Assembly: GCA_036345935.2 (NCBI GenBank)
Contig: JADWOT020000001.1
Location: 34,143,412-34,207,411 of the forward strand
Source of the DNA: Taenia hydatigena
Taxonomy: Eukaryota > Platyhelminthes > Cestoda > Cyclophyllidea > Taeniidae
Length of the DNA: 64,000 nt
Reading direction: 5' to 3'
The notes below the pieces were generated by a model that saw only the letters and a program-made list of their open reading frames with translations, was not told the DNA's origin and did no database searches. Positions 23,511 to 34,883 of the stretch are shown in pieces. The position numbers and the translations under genes were made by a program. Numbering within the stretch: position 1 is the stretch's first letter; the number at the start of each line of letters is the position of its first letter.

Positions 23511-23693
23511 TCAAGACCTCTCCCACCGCCTAACCAGATACTCATTCCAAATTGCAGAGAAATGTGTAAAGGAGTCTGAATGAGTTCCTAAGGGGTTGAC
23601 AGCTGGCCAGAGGAGATGGTCCAATTGTGAGCCACAGTATCTAAGAGCCTTCAGTGTCGAGAGGTGACGTTCGATGGCACCGATCTCTGACAT
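23511..23693 (-). CDS. Unrecognised 60-codon frame
   Basis: It begins MSEIGAIERHLSTLKALRY and ends IWNEYLVRRWERS. The composition is protein-like, but I do not recognise it and saw no firm splice sites. It sits just left of the tandem duplication. Confidence 0.2.
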   Translation of the reverse strand: MSEIGAIERHLSTLKALRYCGSQLDHLLWPAVNPLGTHSDSFTHFSAIWNEYLVRRWERS

Positions 23694-23739
23694 GTTTGAA
23701 ATTTTGAGCGCCGAATTAGATTTGTTTCGGTTTTAGGTT

Positions 23740-25050
23740 ATTACTACATTCTAAGCACTGTTTGAAACACTAAAAGCACCCTCGTATTGCCAAACCGCTT
23801 AGTTACTTGTTATTTTCCTTTGCGGTGGAAGCAGACCCATATGGTCAAACATATTAGCTTTCAAGTATTAAACGTTTTGCAATAGAATTTAACCAATCTC
23901 AATTCCATCCTGTAGTAAATCTGACCAATTTTCAAAATTGATGAATATTGTCACTTGCGATGGGCAATTATTCCTTTGTGTCACATATACGTGTCACAGG
24001 CCTTTATTAGATAAGGACCACCAGTCGCATTAGGACCTGCCACAGAGGCATTAATTGCGATCAACATGAGCGACTAAAGGCGTGGTCGGTTTGGTAGACT
24101 GACAGCAGTTACCCGAATCCCATCTGTGGTTCGGTGGCTGTAGGTTGGATGCTGAGAAGCTCAACTACGTATTCGAGTTCGAGACCACTTGCATCTCTGC
24201 TGGTTGTAGTTCCTCCCTCATTGCGCATCCAAAAGACGAGTCCATTAAATGTTCACCTCCTCAGCGCCTCAAAGGAGACGGTCATAAAATTTGCAGCGGC
24301 TGGAATGTGAATAAAATAAACGCGGCTGGAGGGAAGACGCACTGCAGTCCACTTTATACCTTAACACAAGGCTTCTTGATACCATGTAAAAGAAGTTTTT
24401 TAGATGCACCTATTGCGCACCCGTGGATTTCACAAGTTGAAGAAACAGTGATTGAATGCTTACGTGAGTGAGGAGGCGCGCAAATCTAGGGACGCCATTA
24501 GACGAACTGATAAAATTTCAGCCTTAGAAGTAAAGGACTCAGTCTATGCCGTCAAGTTCTTCCATACTTTAGAGCCTGAGCTATTCAATAGTCACACAAT
24601 TGCCTCAACCAAAGTGTGATGGGCGACACATCGTGGTTCTGTCTTCTACACGCCACTATTGTAGCCGACCTTCACAATGCCCATCAATCTGTCGATCCAA
24701 CAATTCCTGTCAACCTCTAGTCTTTCTGTTAGGTCAGTTAGATCAAAGTGCTTTGTTAAAAAACGAGCTTGCAGGTGGAGGAAGTAGACTACACCACTGA
24801 GGCATGGAAGGCGTCTGAGGCCAGCAGGATCCCACTGAGTGGTGATGGTCTACGTGGAGAATAGAACCCAATTTTCAACCTTTTATATCACTACCTTTTA
24901 CACACTACTAGCATCACGTCAGGCCTGATTGCTTCCCTCGAGGTCGCAGGCCACACATTTGTGACATGTGGGATTTATCAGCTTGTGGTAGCAGGCAATG
25001 GTGCTGCAATGCTCATAAGTGTCATGCAAGGCATAGTCAAATGAGCGCGG
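23740..25050. repeat. Tandem duplication T, copy 1
   Basis: It matches 25800-27110 in order and orientation, about 2.05 kb away. Matched points include the GTGTCACATAT...GTGTCAC motif near 23.98 and 26.02 kb, the block at 24.5-24.72 kb against 26.5-26.72 kb, and the GGATCCC...GAGTGGTG motif near 24.83 and 26.88 kb. Confidence 0.7.
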
Positions 25051-25799
25051 CTAATGCATGCTGGAGATCGCTAGTAACTCTATGTTGTTGTGGTGATTTA
25101 GATTAGAAGGCGTAGGAAAGAAAGAAAGAAATATATTTGGGAATGCAAAAGCGTCTGTCGGCAGAATGAAACGTGACATACAATGAGGGATAGTCGAAGT
25201 TGGCACCTGTTGGTCGCAGTCTTGCGAATGCACCTCCACTTTCAATCCACCTTCATTCCCACGCAACAGGCCGATGTCAGTCAGCACAGAGTTGGGTCAC
25301 TAAAACCAGCACAAGCAGAAGTGAGCCTGTAGAGACGTATGCGCACATTAGTAACGGTGTTAGCCACGTCGCAATCCACCTTGAGGCGACCCAATCCTAA
25401 ACGGGTCCAAGAGAGATATGGACATTCACCAGACACATTCACCGAATAGTGCGCCCCTAATGCATGTCTTCCCATAAAAATTCAATTGCGGGGTGGCAGA
25501 GTGCTGATGCGTTTTTTAAAACTGTGGCCTATTAATTCACTTTACATCCACCGTTTTCCTTTTTTGAACTTTGTAAATGGAAAATTTAACGCTTATTAGG
25601 ATGATCTGTGCCTCTATCATAGTCCCTGGTCGTGGTGACTGTGGTGCATCTAGAGACTGAGGACATGGAGCACGGAGATCCATGGACGGCGAAAATGATT
25701 AAAAACACCAAACTGTAGCGACTGATTTATCTTGCCTTCTGAGTGGTCGCCAGTGGTTTGCATCATTGAAGAAGAGATTTGCAAAATCTTAATCTGGCG

Positions 25800-27110
25800 A
25801 CTGTTTTTTAAGCTTTGTAGATTTGAAGACACCCAGAAACACCTTCGGTACGTCAGAACCACTTAGTTATTTGTGTTTCATTTCGCGCCTAAGAAAAATA
25901 CGCATTTGCAGACAATAATAAAATAAGCTAATATTTGTTGTTTCTTGATGACCATGTTTGATTTTCAAAATTATTGCTTGTGGCTACTTAAAACAGATAA
26001 TTGCTCCCTCGCGTCACATATGTGTGACACCTGTCGTTTATTAGGCAATGACGACCATTCGTGCTAACTCGTGCTGCAAAGGCTTTGATAAAGATCAATG
26101 CAAGCAGACAAAGATAAAGCGTTTTTTGGAATGACATCAGTTAATCTAATGCATCCCACGGTTTGGCGACACTAAATTGGCCGTATGCTGATTTTCCATG
26201 AGCCTTAGTGGCACGACAAGAGGACGAGATCAGTAGGCACTTATCTCTTCTGCTCCTCAAAGGAACAGATCATGGAATTCGCAGGGCTCTGCCGAGAGGA
26301 TGGTTGAAACAACTGGCCTGGACGAGCCACCGCTTATTTTCCGCCTCAGCACGACTTTAATTGATTAGAAGCAAGGCTGTTGTAAAAATGCCTGTCAAAC
26401 CTTTTTAGCACTCCTGTTGCTCACTAATGGGCTTTACTATTGACTGATGGAGTGATTAAATGGCCACGAGTGTGAGATGGCCTGCGAATTAGAGATCGCG
26501 GTGAAGCAAACTAATGAAATTTCAGCCCTAGAAGTTAAGAACTCAGTCAACGCTGTAAAGCTATTCGAAAATCTTAAAGCTAAAACTATTCCATAGTTAC
26601 CCAAAGATCTCAACAAAGTGAGGGTGGCTGGACATCCGGAGAATGTCTTCCTAGCGCCACTAGCTAAGCCGAACTTCCAAATGTCCGTCAATCTGCCAAT
26701 CCAATGATTTCAGTCAGCCTCTAACGTTCGACACGAATCCGGGTTCATTCGTCAACTTGGCTTATCTTCTCGTTCCTACTTAGGTCATTGCGATCAAAGG
26801 GTTAAGCTAAGAACGAGGTGGTGAGTGGAAGAAATTGACCACTCTTTGAGGTCTGCGAGGTATATATAGGGCCGAAAGGATCCCTCTGAGTGGTGGTAGT
26901 CTTTGTGGAGATAAGGACTGAGTTTCCCACTTTTCATGTCAAGCTTTGATGAATTTGCCTTTAATGCAATCCATAATTGGCGTGTACTCTACCAGCATCA
27001 GTTGATCGCACACGTTACACATGTGAGCCATTGAGGATTCATCAGCTTGTGATAGCTGCCAATGATCCTGCGAAGCTTATGGGCATTGTGCAAAGCTCTG
27101 CTCTTCCTGT
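25800..27110. repeat. Tandem duplication T, copy 2
   Basis: Direct partner of 23740-25050. It contains the better preserved coding remnant at 26480-26716. Confidence 0.7.
26480..26716 (+). pseudogene. Decayed coding block of unknown family
   Basis: The plus frame reads ACELEIAVKQTNEISALEVK, NSVNAVKLFENLKAKTIP, a stop, then LPKDLNKVRVAGHPENVF, LAPLAKPNF, and a second stop after VNLPIQ. The copy at 24510-24718 shows the same order (ISALEVKDSVYAVKFF, INLSIQQF) with different stops. Two independently damaged copies agreeing at the amino-acid level imply an ancestral exon. The family is not recognised. Confidence 0.45.
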
Positions 27111-27299
27111 CTATTCGCTGATGTGTAAAGGGAAAAATTATGGCAACGGCCATGGCACTTTTGACGCTGCAATGTCTGCTAGGCATTCGATCAGCTTATC
27201 AGACAAATGTACTAGCTTGAGTAGGTAGATTGCGGTCCTTTATTCGAACCTTTCCTCCAACCGATCTGCTGCAAGGTGTCACAGATTCCTTGCTATTCT

Positions 27300-27487
27300 T
27301 CTTCTACTTGACTTTCCTCTTTTCTCAACGAGTGAAGCGAAAGCAGGTAGCGAGCACTTCTCACTGATGATGTAATGAACAAGGCAGAGTGATAAGGATC
27401 ATGCTCTTTCGAGGAGTGCTTCACTCTCCCAAAGGAAGATAGCGACGGTCCAGTAGCAAAAAGCGTGTTTTTTAACGCCTTTCGCAT
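27300..27487 (-). repeat. Dispersed repeat family Y, copy
   Basis: The plus-strand text AGTGAAGCGAAAGCAGGTAG, followed by a CAGAGTGATAAGGATCATGC motif, is shared with 55.87 kb, 56.53 kb and, more weakly, 40.8 kb and 61.4 kb. The minus frame reads DPYHSALFITSSVRSARYLL, similar to NPHHSASLTASPAIKSTRHF at 56.6 kb. It may be an old coding exon or a non-coding repeat. Confidence 0.45.
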
Positions 27488-28932
27488 AACATTGAGGACT
27501 ACTTAGTAAAGCGCATAGATATAGCAACTTAGCAGTTAGGATGACGTAGCAGAGGAAACTTCAGCACTAGCTGGTTGGTCTGGTTCGCCCGTTAGCCAGC
27601 AAGTGAGCCATTAGGTAGTTGGTAGACCAGCGAACTCTACAGTAAGTGAGATGAGGCTTCCAGGCATTTACGCTTAGAATGCTCTAGTGATTTTACGCTG
27701 CCCTGCACGCACGTGAGGCTCAAGTCATCGTCTTCGGTGTTGTACGAGCTGTTGAGTAACTGAGCGGTTGAATCATCCACTTGACCAACCAATCACTTAG
27801 CGGTACACCAACTTCAATGAGCTTATCCCTTGGCGTGGTGAGGGGCCTGCAGCTATGCTACACTGCCTGCGTTCTCTGGAGTGCGTAAACAGACCAGCAC
27901 TTCTATTGGTTGGCAGCGCCCGAAACGGCCTAGTAGTTTAAAATGACTATTCTGATCAGAAAAGACAACCACCTTTGGAAAATACCTAAAGCATCCACTA
28001 CTTAAGAGGTATTCCTTATTTCTTTCCACTTATCCAGTTAGCATCGCATCAAAAGGGGTTTTTCTAATTTACTTTCATCACTCAAGCTCCCATCACTATG
28101 CAGTCTGACTTTCACCTATCCAACTCAGTTCCTCTTAAGCTGCTCAGTTCCCATCATTGCTGATTTCCTATTTCCACACTGCCAACTCCACCAATGTAGG
28201 ATTCACCCCCCAACCGTTTAAGCTTTCAGATCTTCGGTTCACTAACCCACTCCCTTTCTCATTCCCACCTCAATCGGCGCCTTTTAGATGGGACTTGACA
28301 TCCATCAACATTCCTTCCTTTGCTTGCACATGTACCAGAAAGAACAAGAAGACAAAGATAGCATGGAAGAGCTAAGTGCATAACTGCTTGAAGAAACAAC
28401 TAAACAACGAGCAAATGCATGGGCAAGTAGGAAGGCAACCATCCCACCATTTGCACGATTCCAATGCTTCACAGGACACGTGGTAGAGGTAAGGGGATCC
28501 TGCTGATGACTAGTCGTGAGGCGAAAGGAGGCTGCATGCCGTCGAAGGGTATTTTGTAGACCATCGCCACACTGTTCTTAGCCATCCCCTGATCACCCAC
28601 CACCTGACATGAGGAATGAGTCAGTGACTAGCGCACTGCATACTATCGCGCCTCTAGACGTGGCCGTCACTAGGGTACACAACGAAATCGACCTTTGACG
28701 GCAGTGCTGCCTCTCAACCATTTGGTTGTAATTTGCCCGACCACAACTACAAATGTCTCATACTAGACAAAAGAAATGCTACAACAAGCACCGTCGATTC
28801 AACGTCTGCCACAAAGGAGAGCTTATCTGGAAACCTATTTAACCAAACAACCACAATCTTGGTCAGGGTGAGTCCAAAACGCCATCTACTTATAAGCACA
28901 TGAGTAGAAAAGTGTAGCAGCTGATAACTTAC

Positions 28933-29101
28933 ACCAGACGCAGACCATCTCGGAAGTCCACAGCGAGATTAGTGGCGGCGAAGTCGGACTCATCGAGATG
29001 TTTTTGAACATCACAGAGATCTGCGCAAAGGGCAGCTAAACTGCGAACCAAGTTTGTCTCCCGTGAGAAATAGACGCAACCGAGACTTCGGCACACTTCC
29101 A
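28933..29101 (-). CDS. ASPM-like exon encoding the calponin-homology segment
   Basis: ASPM (abnormal spindle) organises microtubule minus ends at spindle poles, using tandem calponin-homology domains followed by IQ repeats. This minus-strand exon reads EVCRSLGCVYFSRETNLVR, LAALCADLCDVQKHLDESD, then FAATNLAVDFRDGLRLV. The last part matches the family signature (F-D-F-A-V-T-N-L-A-V-D, then G-V/L-R-L-V) closely. The acceptor is GGTATTCAG and the donor GTAAGTTATC, both canonical, and the 169 bp stay open. No other ASPM exon was firmly found: candidates on the same strand at 29.9 and 31.6 kb do not match from memory, and no IQ motifs are seen downstream to 27 kb. It is either one exon of a gene with long introns or an exon moved by duplication. 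Confidence 0.75.
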
Positions 29102-29873
29102 CTGAATACCACAATGTGCGTAACTGCCACCTACTGACATCGGGTCCGATTAGAGTCATGTGCAGACCCAAGATCGTGCGAGTAAACAGCATTCAAGGTG
29201 CCAGTAACTGTGAAATGTCCAGCATTTTAAGATGGTGTACGTATGCACACGCTATTTAGTAGATGATGTTCGGAAGTGGACAAGCGATGCGCCTCTCAGT
29301 CACCTGCGTGTGGGCGTTTGAGCCAACGGTGCTAATGCGTTTAACGTTGCACTGTGGAAGCATGCATTGTCATCCAGTAGAACCAGTCAGAGGAAGGCAT
29401 CTACTTTGAACTACTCTGAATGACTAGGTGGATGATGCACAACTAGCCTTCTGTAGAAGTAGCACTAGAGATCCGCATGGTTCCAGCAAAACACACACAA
29501 GAAAGGCAATCCTTGCAGAATGGTTGTGAACATACGATAAATGATTGAAGTTGAGGTCAACGCAACACTAACAGTCCCCATTCCTCCACAGGTTTTTGAT
29601 AAACTCTACATTATTCGTTGGCAGGGTGGTGTCTACCCCACTCCTCAATATCCAACACATCCTGCATATGCAAAAGAAAGGAAGGAAGGGAGGCGCCCTT
29701 ACTGGTTTCAACAGTAGCAATGGTTTAGCTTTATCAATGGTAGCAGCAATAATAATAACTAAAGTATTCACATTACCAGTAAGGAGCAGAAGCAGCAGCG
29801 GTGATGGCGGCAGAAGGGAGAGAAAGATAGGAGGGCAGGGCGAAGCAGGGCAGGGAAGGAGAACAAACTCACG

Positions 29874-29970
29874 TGTGGTTTTCTGCACAGACGGGAGGGT
29901 ACTTTCAATCACCTCTTCCAAACATCCTATTTCCCGACGACATCGGGCAGAGCACGGGCTGGCGGGTGAG
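29874..29970 (-). CDS. Candidate exon upstream of the ASPM-like exon
   Basis: The minus frame SPCSARCRREIGCLEEVIES, then TLPSVQKTT, is bounded by a possible acceptor (CCGCCAG) and a donor (GTGAGTTTG). In copy 1 (7.55-7.65 kb) the peptide is well kept (CLEEVVGSALPSVQKTT), but the donor reads GTGAAC. Whether it belongs to the ASPM gene is unknown. Confidence 0.35.
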
Positions 29971-30018
29971 TGAGTCGGTAAACAGCGTCTCAAGACTGCT
30001 CAGTGAAGCCATAGATCG

Positions 30019-30330
30019 ATGAGGGAGGATCCATCCCCGGCAATACCGCCACCACCACCACCACCAATGACACCGGCGGCCGATACAAGCGCAAAATTAG
30101 TCACCTTAATGTGTCCACGAGGCCACTCCGCGACACAATCATGCCACTTGGCTCGCTACAAGTGCAAAAGACGCCATTTCCATCACTTCAAACACATCAC
30201 TACTTTATCATCCTCTTCCACTCTCTCACCCGCCCAACACCCAAAAGGGAGGCTCATTCCAACCAAATTTACCTCGCCACCACTACCCTTTGTAAGTCGG
30301 CATAAACGAACACAAAATATTATTTCATGA
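30019..30330. other. Conserved proline/glycine-rich block, copy 2
   Basis: Partner of 7687-8013. The minus frame gives a glycine run and GDGSSLIDLWLH. The plus frame gives MREDPSPAIPPPPPP and CPRGHS. See the copy 1 entry for why the strand is unclear. Confidence 0.35.
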
Positions 30331-31530
30331 CTGACATCTCCATCCTTCTACCTTCGCATTGTTTTAACCATTTCTTCTACAAGGAATCCAATTTAGAAAG
30401 CCGAGGCTAGAGCATTACCTAAGCACTGACTGTAACCACAGCCACCTTGGTCACACACTCGGGTGGAGCCAAATCAGACACAATTCCACATTTGTGCTAG
30501 ATGATTTGTTTCCTTCACTGCCATAGTCACAACTTTCTCGAATGCACCAGACCACTAGCTGAAACAGTCTTCATCAACGATTGCGAAATATGCAAATTTC
30601 AAATCATCGTCCAGATTCAATCGCTCTGAACAGCACCTAATCGCCACACTTCCTCATCCAACAACCTTTGAAGTAAAGGCAACAGTCTTTCAAAAGTGTC
30701 TACCGATCCGCCTTCCCTAATGCCAACTTAGGCTTTCGCATCAGTAAGGAATCAGCGTTCTCTCCCTGATTACAGTCGGTAAGATTAACATTTACACCCT
30801 TAAATGCGTTTAAGCCTTTTCACTGACTAGTTCAACCGCAAATACTGGCTACTGCTAGTACTTTAAGGCTGCAAAATACATTTCCATCTTTTAGCCTAAC
30901 ATTTTCTACCTTCTCAGGATACAAGGAACCTGGCAACTGTAAAAACAACACCTTACCAGTCGTGTTTCCTCGCAAAACAACCCGTATTTTGAATGAACAT
31001 TTATATAACCTGCTACAAACACATCGCCATTTATTTGGTTTTGTTTACCAACATAAGTCAAGACAGTGCATGCATTTCAATGAGCAAGTTAACTGCTTAG
31101 AGCCTTTGCGTAAATCAAAGAAAGGCACGAAACTTGATGTGGATGATTAACTTGTACACCTACACAAAACACATTATCCGCAGTGAATCTGTAATAACTT
31201 GAAGCTCTTGTGTCGCCACGTGTCGCAGAAAGGCGAGACGCCATTAATAACAGCTAATCAATGTAAAAGATTTACGAAACTGTTGTTGCGATGGGAACTG
31301 TTGGAAGAAGGAACGAAGGTCCTCACCGGTGAAGTTCACGCATACGCAACCACCAGCGGCATTGGCGAAAGCAGGACAGCGGAGGAGGATGAGTCGATAC
31401 AACCGCATCCACCAGCCGTCGACGTGCCGTGGAGTACCCAACATCTCCCCGTCCTTTAGGCATTCCGCATGCATTGCACCGCCTATAAGATGATGCACCA
31501 CTACTCATCACCTATACAGTCAGCAACAAA

Positions 31531-31836
31531 TTAACCTCCAACCCCCACAGCAATAAGATTTCCGTAACTGCGAAAACAAAATATGCCGCAGTTTCCACCA
31601 GTGAACTCTGGCCCATAGCGCTTCCATTCGTCGTCGTCGTAAGAGAACGTCTCCTTCACTCTTTCGCACACCCACGGCACAGCTCCCCCAGCCTTTCCTC
31701 TCCTTCTCCGCCACCCACCCACCCATGCCCGCGAAAACAAAGAGACGGAGACACAATAGTAGTAGTAGACCCTGTCGTCCATGCCAACAGTCGCATTGCA
31801 CGACCCAGACTGAGACGCCACCGCCGCCACCGCCAC
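31531..31836 (-). CDS. Candidate exon with motif VCERVKETFSYDDDEWKRYG
   Basis: A 101-codon open minus-strand frame includes GGAVPWVCERVKETFSYDDD and EWKRYGPEFTGG. Copy 1 has a stop at the tryptophan, so this copy is the better preserved. The true exon is probably only the part near 31.60-31.70 kb, since the upstream translation is a run of CA/GT-rich sequence. I do not recognise the family. It lies 2.5 kb upstream of the ASPM-like exon on the same strand. Confidence 0.35.
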   Translation of the reverse strand: MAVAAVASQSGSCNATVGMDDRVYYYYCVSVSLFSRAWVGGWRRRRGKAGGAVPWVCERVKETFSYDDDEWKRYGPEFTGGNCGIFCFRSYGNLIAVGVGG

Positions 31837-32665
31837 GAATCACTCCAACATCTTGCAGTGCCTACCATTCCACACACTCATCACATGTTACTTCACCTTC
31901 ACAACCACCAAGGCAAGTTTGTAGCATCTGGGAAGGAAAAAAACCAAACAATGGAAAGACCGATGTGTGAGGCTTCAATGCGCTGCAAGGCTGACATTCA
32001 CAAACATAAGTACTGGTAGGAAAAAAGAAACAGACAACTCAACAAGCAAGCACCTAAGACTGCTACAAAGCACAGTCTGCGTAGTGATGCCCAAGCTTCC
32101 CACTAGCTACTCCTTCTTTCTCCGTTCCTACCACTGCTGCGTCCACCTCACTCAGAGACACCAACTCATGCCGTCAAAGCTGAGCAACCTACCATTCAGC
32201 CATCACCAAGGCCCTCTACACAACATTTTTCACAGCAGGGGTAGCAGCAACACAACAAACAACCCAGGTGAAAAAGAAAGCACTTTCCCACCCAGCATAT
32301 AAACGCACATTGGTTCCACCGCTGCACACAAAAAAGGACAGCAACAACTCATTTAGCACAATTTGATCTTACCTGAGAAATATGCGAAGTGAGCGAAGGC
32401 GAGATTCGCACCCATTACTGCTGCAGCCTCATCTTCATCTTCTTCTGTGTCTATTCTACCACGAAAACGAGCTAAAAAAATGCACAATAACATTTGTTAA
32501 TATGGTGAATACTTATTAGCAAGAAAGTAATAATGATTAGTTGCCACATCCTCAGCAACGTTAGTACTCCTACCAACAAAATTTATCGCCATTAGAAAGC
32601 AAACAAATTACAAGTTGCCAAAAAAACAATATTAACTTATCACTCGAGGTGTCATATAGCAAAAA

Positions 32666-33130
32666 GTGTGCGTGAGTAGGCTTCGTATTTGGAAAACAAA
32701 AAGTCCTAACAGCCACATTATGAGACTTTTTCGTTTAATTTACCAAACTTGCAAGTCCCTTCATCAAATTGGACCTCATTCATCAAAACTCATTCTCACT
32801 AAAATAACAAACTCCTTGAAAACAGCCAAAGCAATCGTACTCAAACCAAAGAAGTGTTTTGCAGCAAAAAATTCAACGCAATTAGGCAGTGCAAATAGAA
32901 AACAAAAAGTTGTGACAGCAACAGCACCTATTTCTGAGACGGTTGGTCTAGCAAATAAACTGGTCAAGAAGGCAAAAGCATACATCGACACACCTCCACA
33001 AACTGCGTGCTTAATCGCAAGAAAGCACCAAACAAGTAGTTGCCAAGCTCTTCGTAGGGTTTTAGCACCTCTCCACAAAATCACGCCTCATTACTCAAAT
33101 CCAAACGTCAGTAAAACACAAACAACCTAA
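32666..33130 (+). CDS. 154-codon open frame in A-rich repeat, probably not a gene
   Basis: The longest gap-free frame in the window. It is lysine/threonine rich (KLILTKITNSLKTAKAI) with ETVGLANKLVKKAKAY. Copy 1 (10066-10368) shares the first 90 or so codons, then frameshifts. Substitutions between the copies look no more conservative than in neighbouring DNA, so the frame may simply reflect A-rich composition. Kept here only as a conserved open frame. Confidence 0.2.
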   Translation: MCVSRLRIWKTKSPNSHIMRLFRLIYQTCKSLHQIGPHSSKLILTKITNSLKTAKAIVLKPKKCFAAKNSTQLGSANRKQKVVTATAPISETVGLANKLVKKAKAYIDTPPQTACLIARKHQTSSCQALRRVLAPLHKITPHYSNPNVSKTQTT

Positions 33131-34401
33131 AGCTGCTAAAACAGTCAAAATTTGTATCTACATAGCGAAACATGCACGTGAGGAGACCTTGCAGTTGACA
33201 AGTAACCGTCAACAATCACACTGAGAGGCCTTTAGGTCTACTCTAACAAGTATGTATATAAAGGAAGCAAATCGGAATTTAAAGCACCTCACAACAATTA
33301 AATAACTAAAAACAAAAAAGAGATACTCGATACCTACCGGGTTGCGGACATTAGGCGGCGGATAAAGGCGCATTAATCCAGAATAATTATCCCCGTAAAC
33401 GCGCACCACTTACGCGAGTCGCGCACAAATCCGGTTAATCAGTTCAAAGTTTGTCAGGTAAAACAAACAAGCTTTAAATTTTTATGTACCTTTAATAAGA
33501 CCATAATTACGACAAATGCCAACAGTTTCGACTTTTGCGTATAATTAAGGTAGCGAACTTACTAATAGCTATTTGCAATTTACGTCAGTAAAATGAATAC
33601 GTAATAGCGATATTGTAATGTTTGTCAGCAAATCGTAAAAGTAATTCAAATCACAGCTAGCCATGCCATTTTATCAACTAGTTGTGCACTCTAATTTACT
33701 TTAAGCATGTGTTTTGTAGCAAAGTTCATATTCAAAGCGAATAGACGCATTGCTCAATTGGAGCAATGGATTGACCTTACTCACATGGACTTGCAGGTGT
33801 CGTTCACCTTTACACAAGATGCGCATTTGTACAAAATTCCGCTTAACATCTTGTTGGTTGGTCGGTTATAAGCTACGTTTTCAGATGGCGATTTTCGGTT
33901 GCGGTGCCTGTACATCCCACTACAGGTAGACGCTGTGGCACAGTAGCCAAATTTGCAATTACTTCCTGATTTGAGCATCAACCACATTGACAGTTTTATT
34001 GTTTAATGAAGTGCTACCTGAGCTTCTGCTTCGTGTGGCAGCTGTCATGACATGACTGCTAATTGTCTGAACTTACCTCATCTGCCACTAACCCCAATGC
34101 AATTGTGAAAACGGGTTCGATTCTGCTGGGATTGTTGATCATGATAGGGGTGGGAGCGCTCGACAATTTAACAGAATTTCTTTTTGTGTGGAATGATGTA
34201 AACTTTTTGATTTCCTCTGTGTGGAGATATGAGAAGGCTAAGGGAGTATGATGCATGTTTACTGAGCCACAGATAATGTTAGGGCTAAGAATCGCACCCG
34301 TAATCTCCCACTCTTGTGACTTTGTCAATGCGGTCCCTCCTCCCTCTCCTCCTCTTTCTTCTCCTTCTCCTCATAATCCCACTTCCAAGCCAGCTCCTTA
34401 T

Positions 34402-34500
34402 TGTGGGGTTCGAAGTGTCCCTTGAATTCAAACGAAGGCAAATATCAGAGTGGAATGCATATATTCAACAGACAGAGGGAAATGAGTTGCTGGAACACCT
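34402..34500 (+). mobile_element. Truncated old LTR fragment, copy 2
   Basis: Partner of 12212-12308, showing that this LTR fragment predates duplicon D. It is diverged from the family start (TGTGGGGTTCGAAGTGTCCC). Confidence 0.6.
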
Positions 34501-34883
34501 TTTACCGATGACTGCATCATCTCATACTTTATCGCTGACTTTTTGTTCCTTCACTCCTCTTATTGAATTACCACTGGACATGGTCCACGAAGACCCCTCA
34601 ATTCTGCTTTTAGCTTTCTTATTATCCAGATCACCCTCGAAGCCTAACACCACCACAGACACAGAAAAGCATGACTCGGAGTGGTATTTAGTTTTCTAGA
34701 CCGCATGTCACTTAGTTTGCTTCAGTCTGTCTACATTAACTGCAGCTATGTGGTCGTCGACTCTCTCCTTGTCCAGATCGTTTACAAAGCCTCACGTTTC
34801 TCAGTCACTCGCGACCACTCTGCTTCACTTATTGCACGCTGTCACGTGCATTTCAAATTGCCGTCTTCGATCCATCGATCGAT

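Larger units (their letters stand above)
28815..34566. repeat. Duplicon D, copy 2
   Basis: Direct partner of 6615-12380. It keeps the intact ASPM-like exon, has empty sites for the two young LTRs, and carries a unique stretch at about 30.94-31.48 kb in place of the 8.64-8.85 kb text of copy 1. Confidence 0.85.

Noticed and set aside
31323..31511. Similarity of MSSGASS here and MSGASSP in the small membrane gene
   Set aside because: Only a few residues agree and the downstream text is unrelated, so chance is likely.
32776..33084. Hydrophobic 102-codon minus-strand frame
   Set aside because: A shadow of the A-rich plus-strand text. Not kept in copy 1 beyond shared DNA similarity.
34316..34699. 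127-codon plus-strand frame
   Set aside because: It begins in a CTC-rich stretch and runs through the truncated LTR fragment. The equivalent region of copy 1 does not keep the frame.
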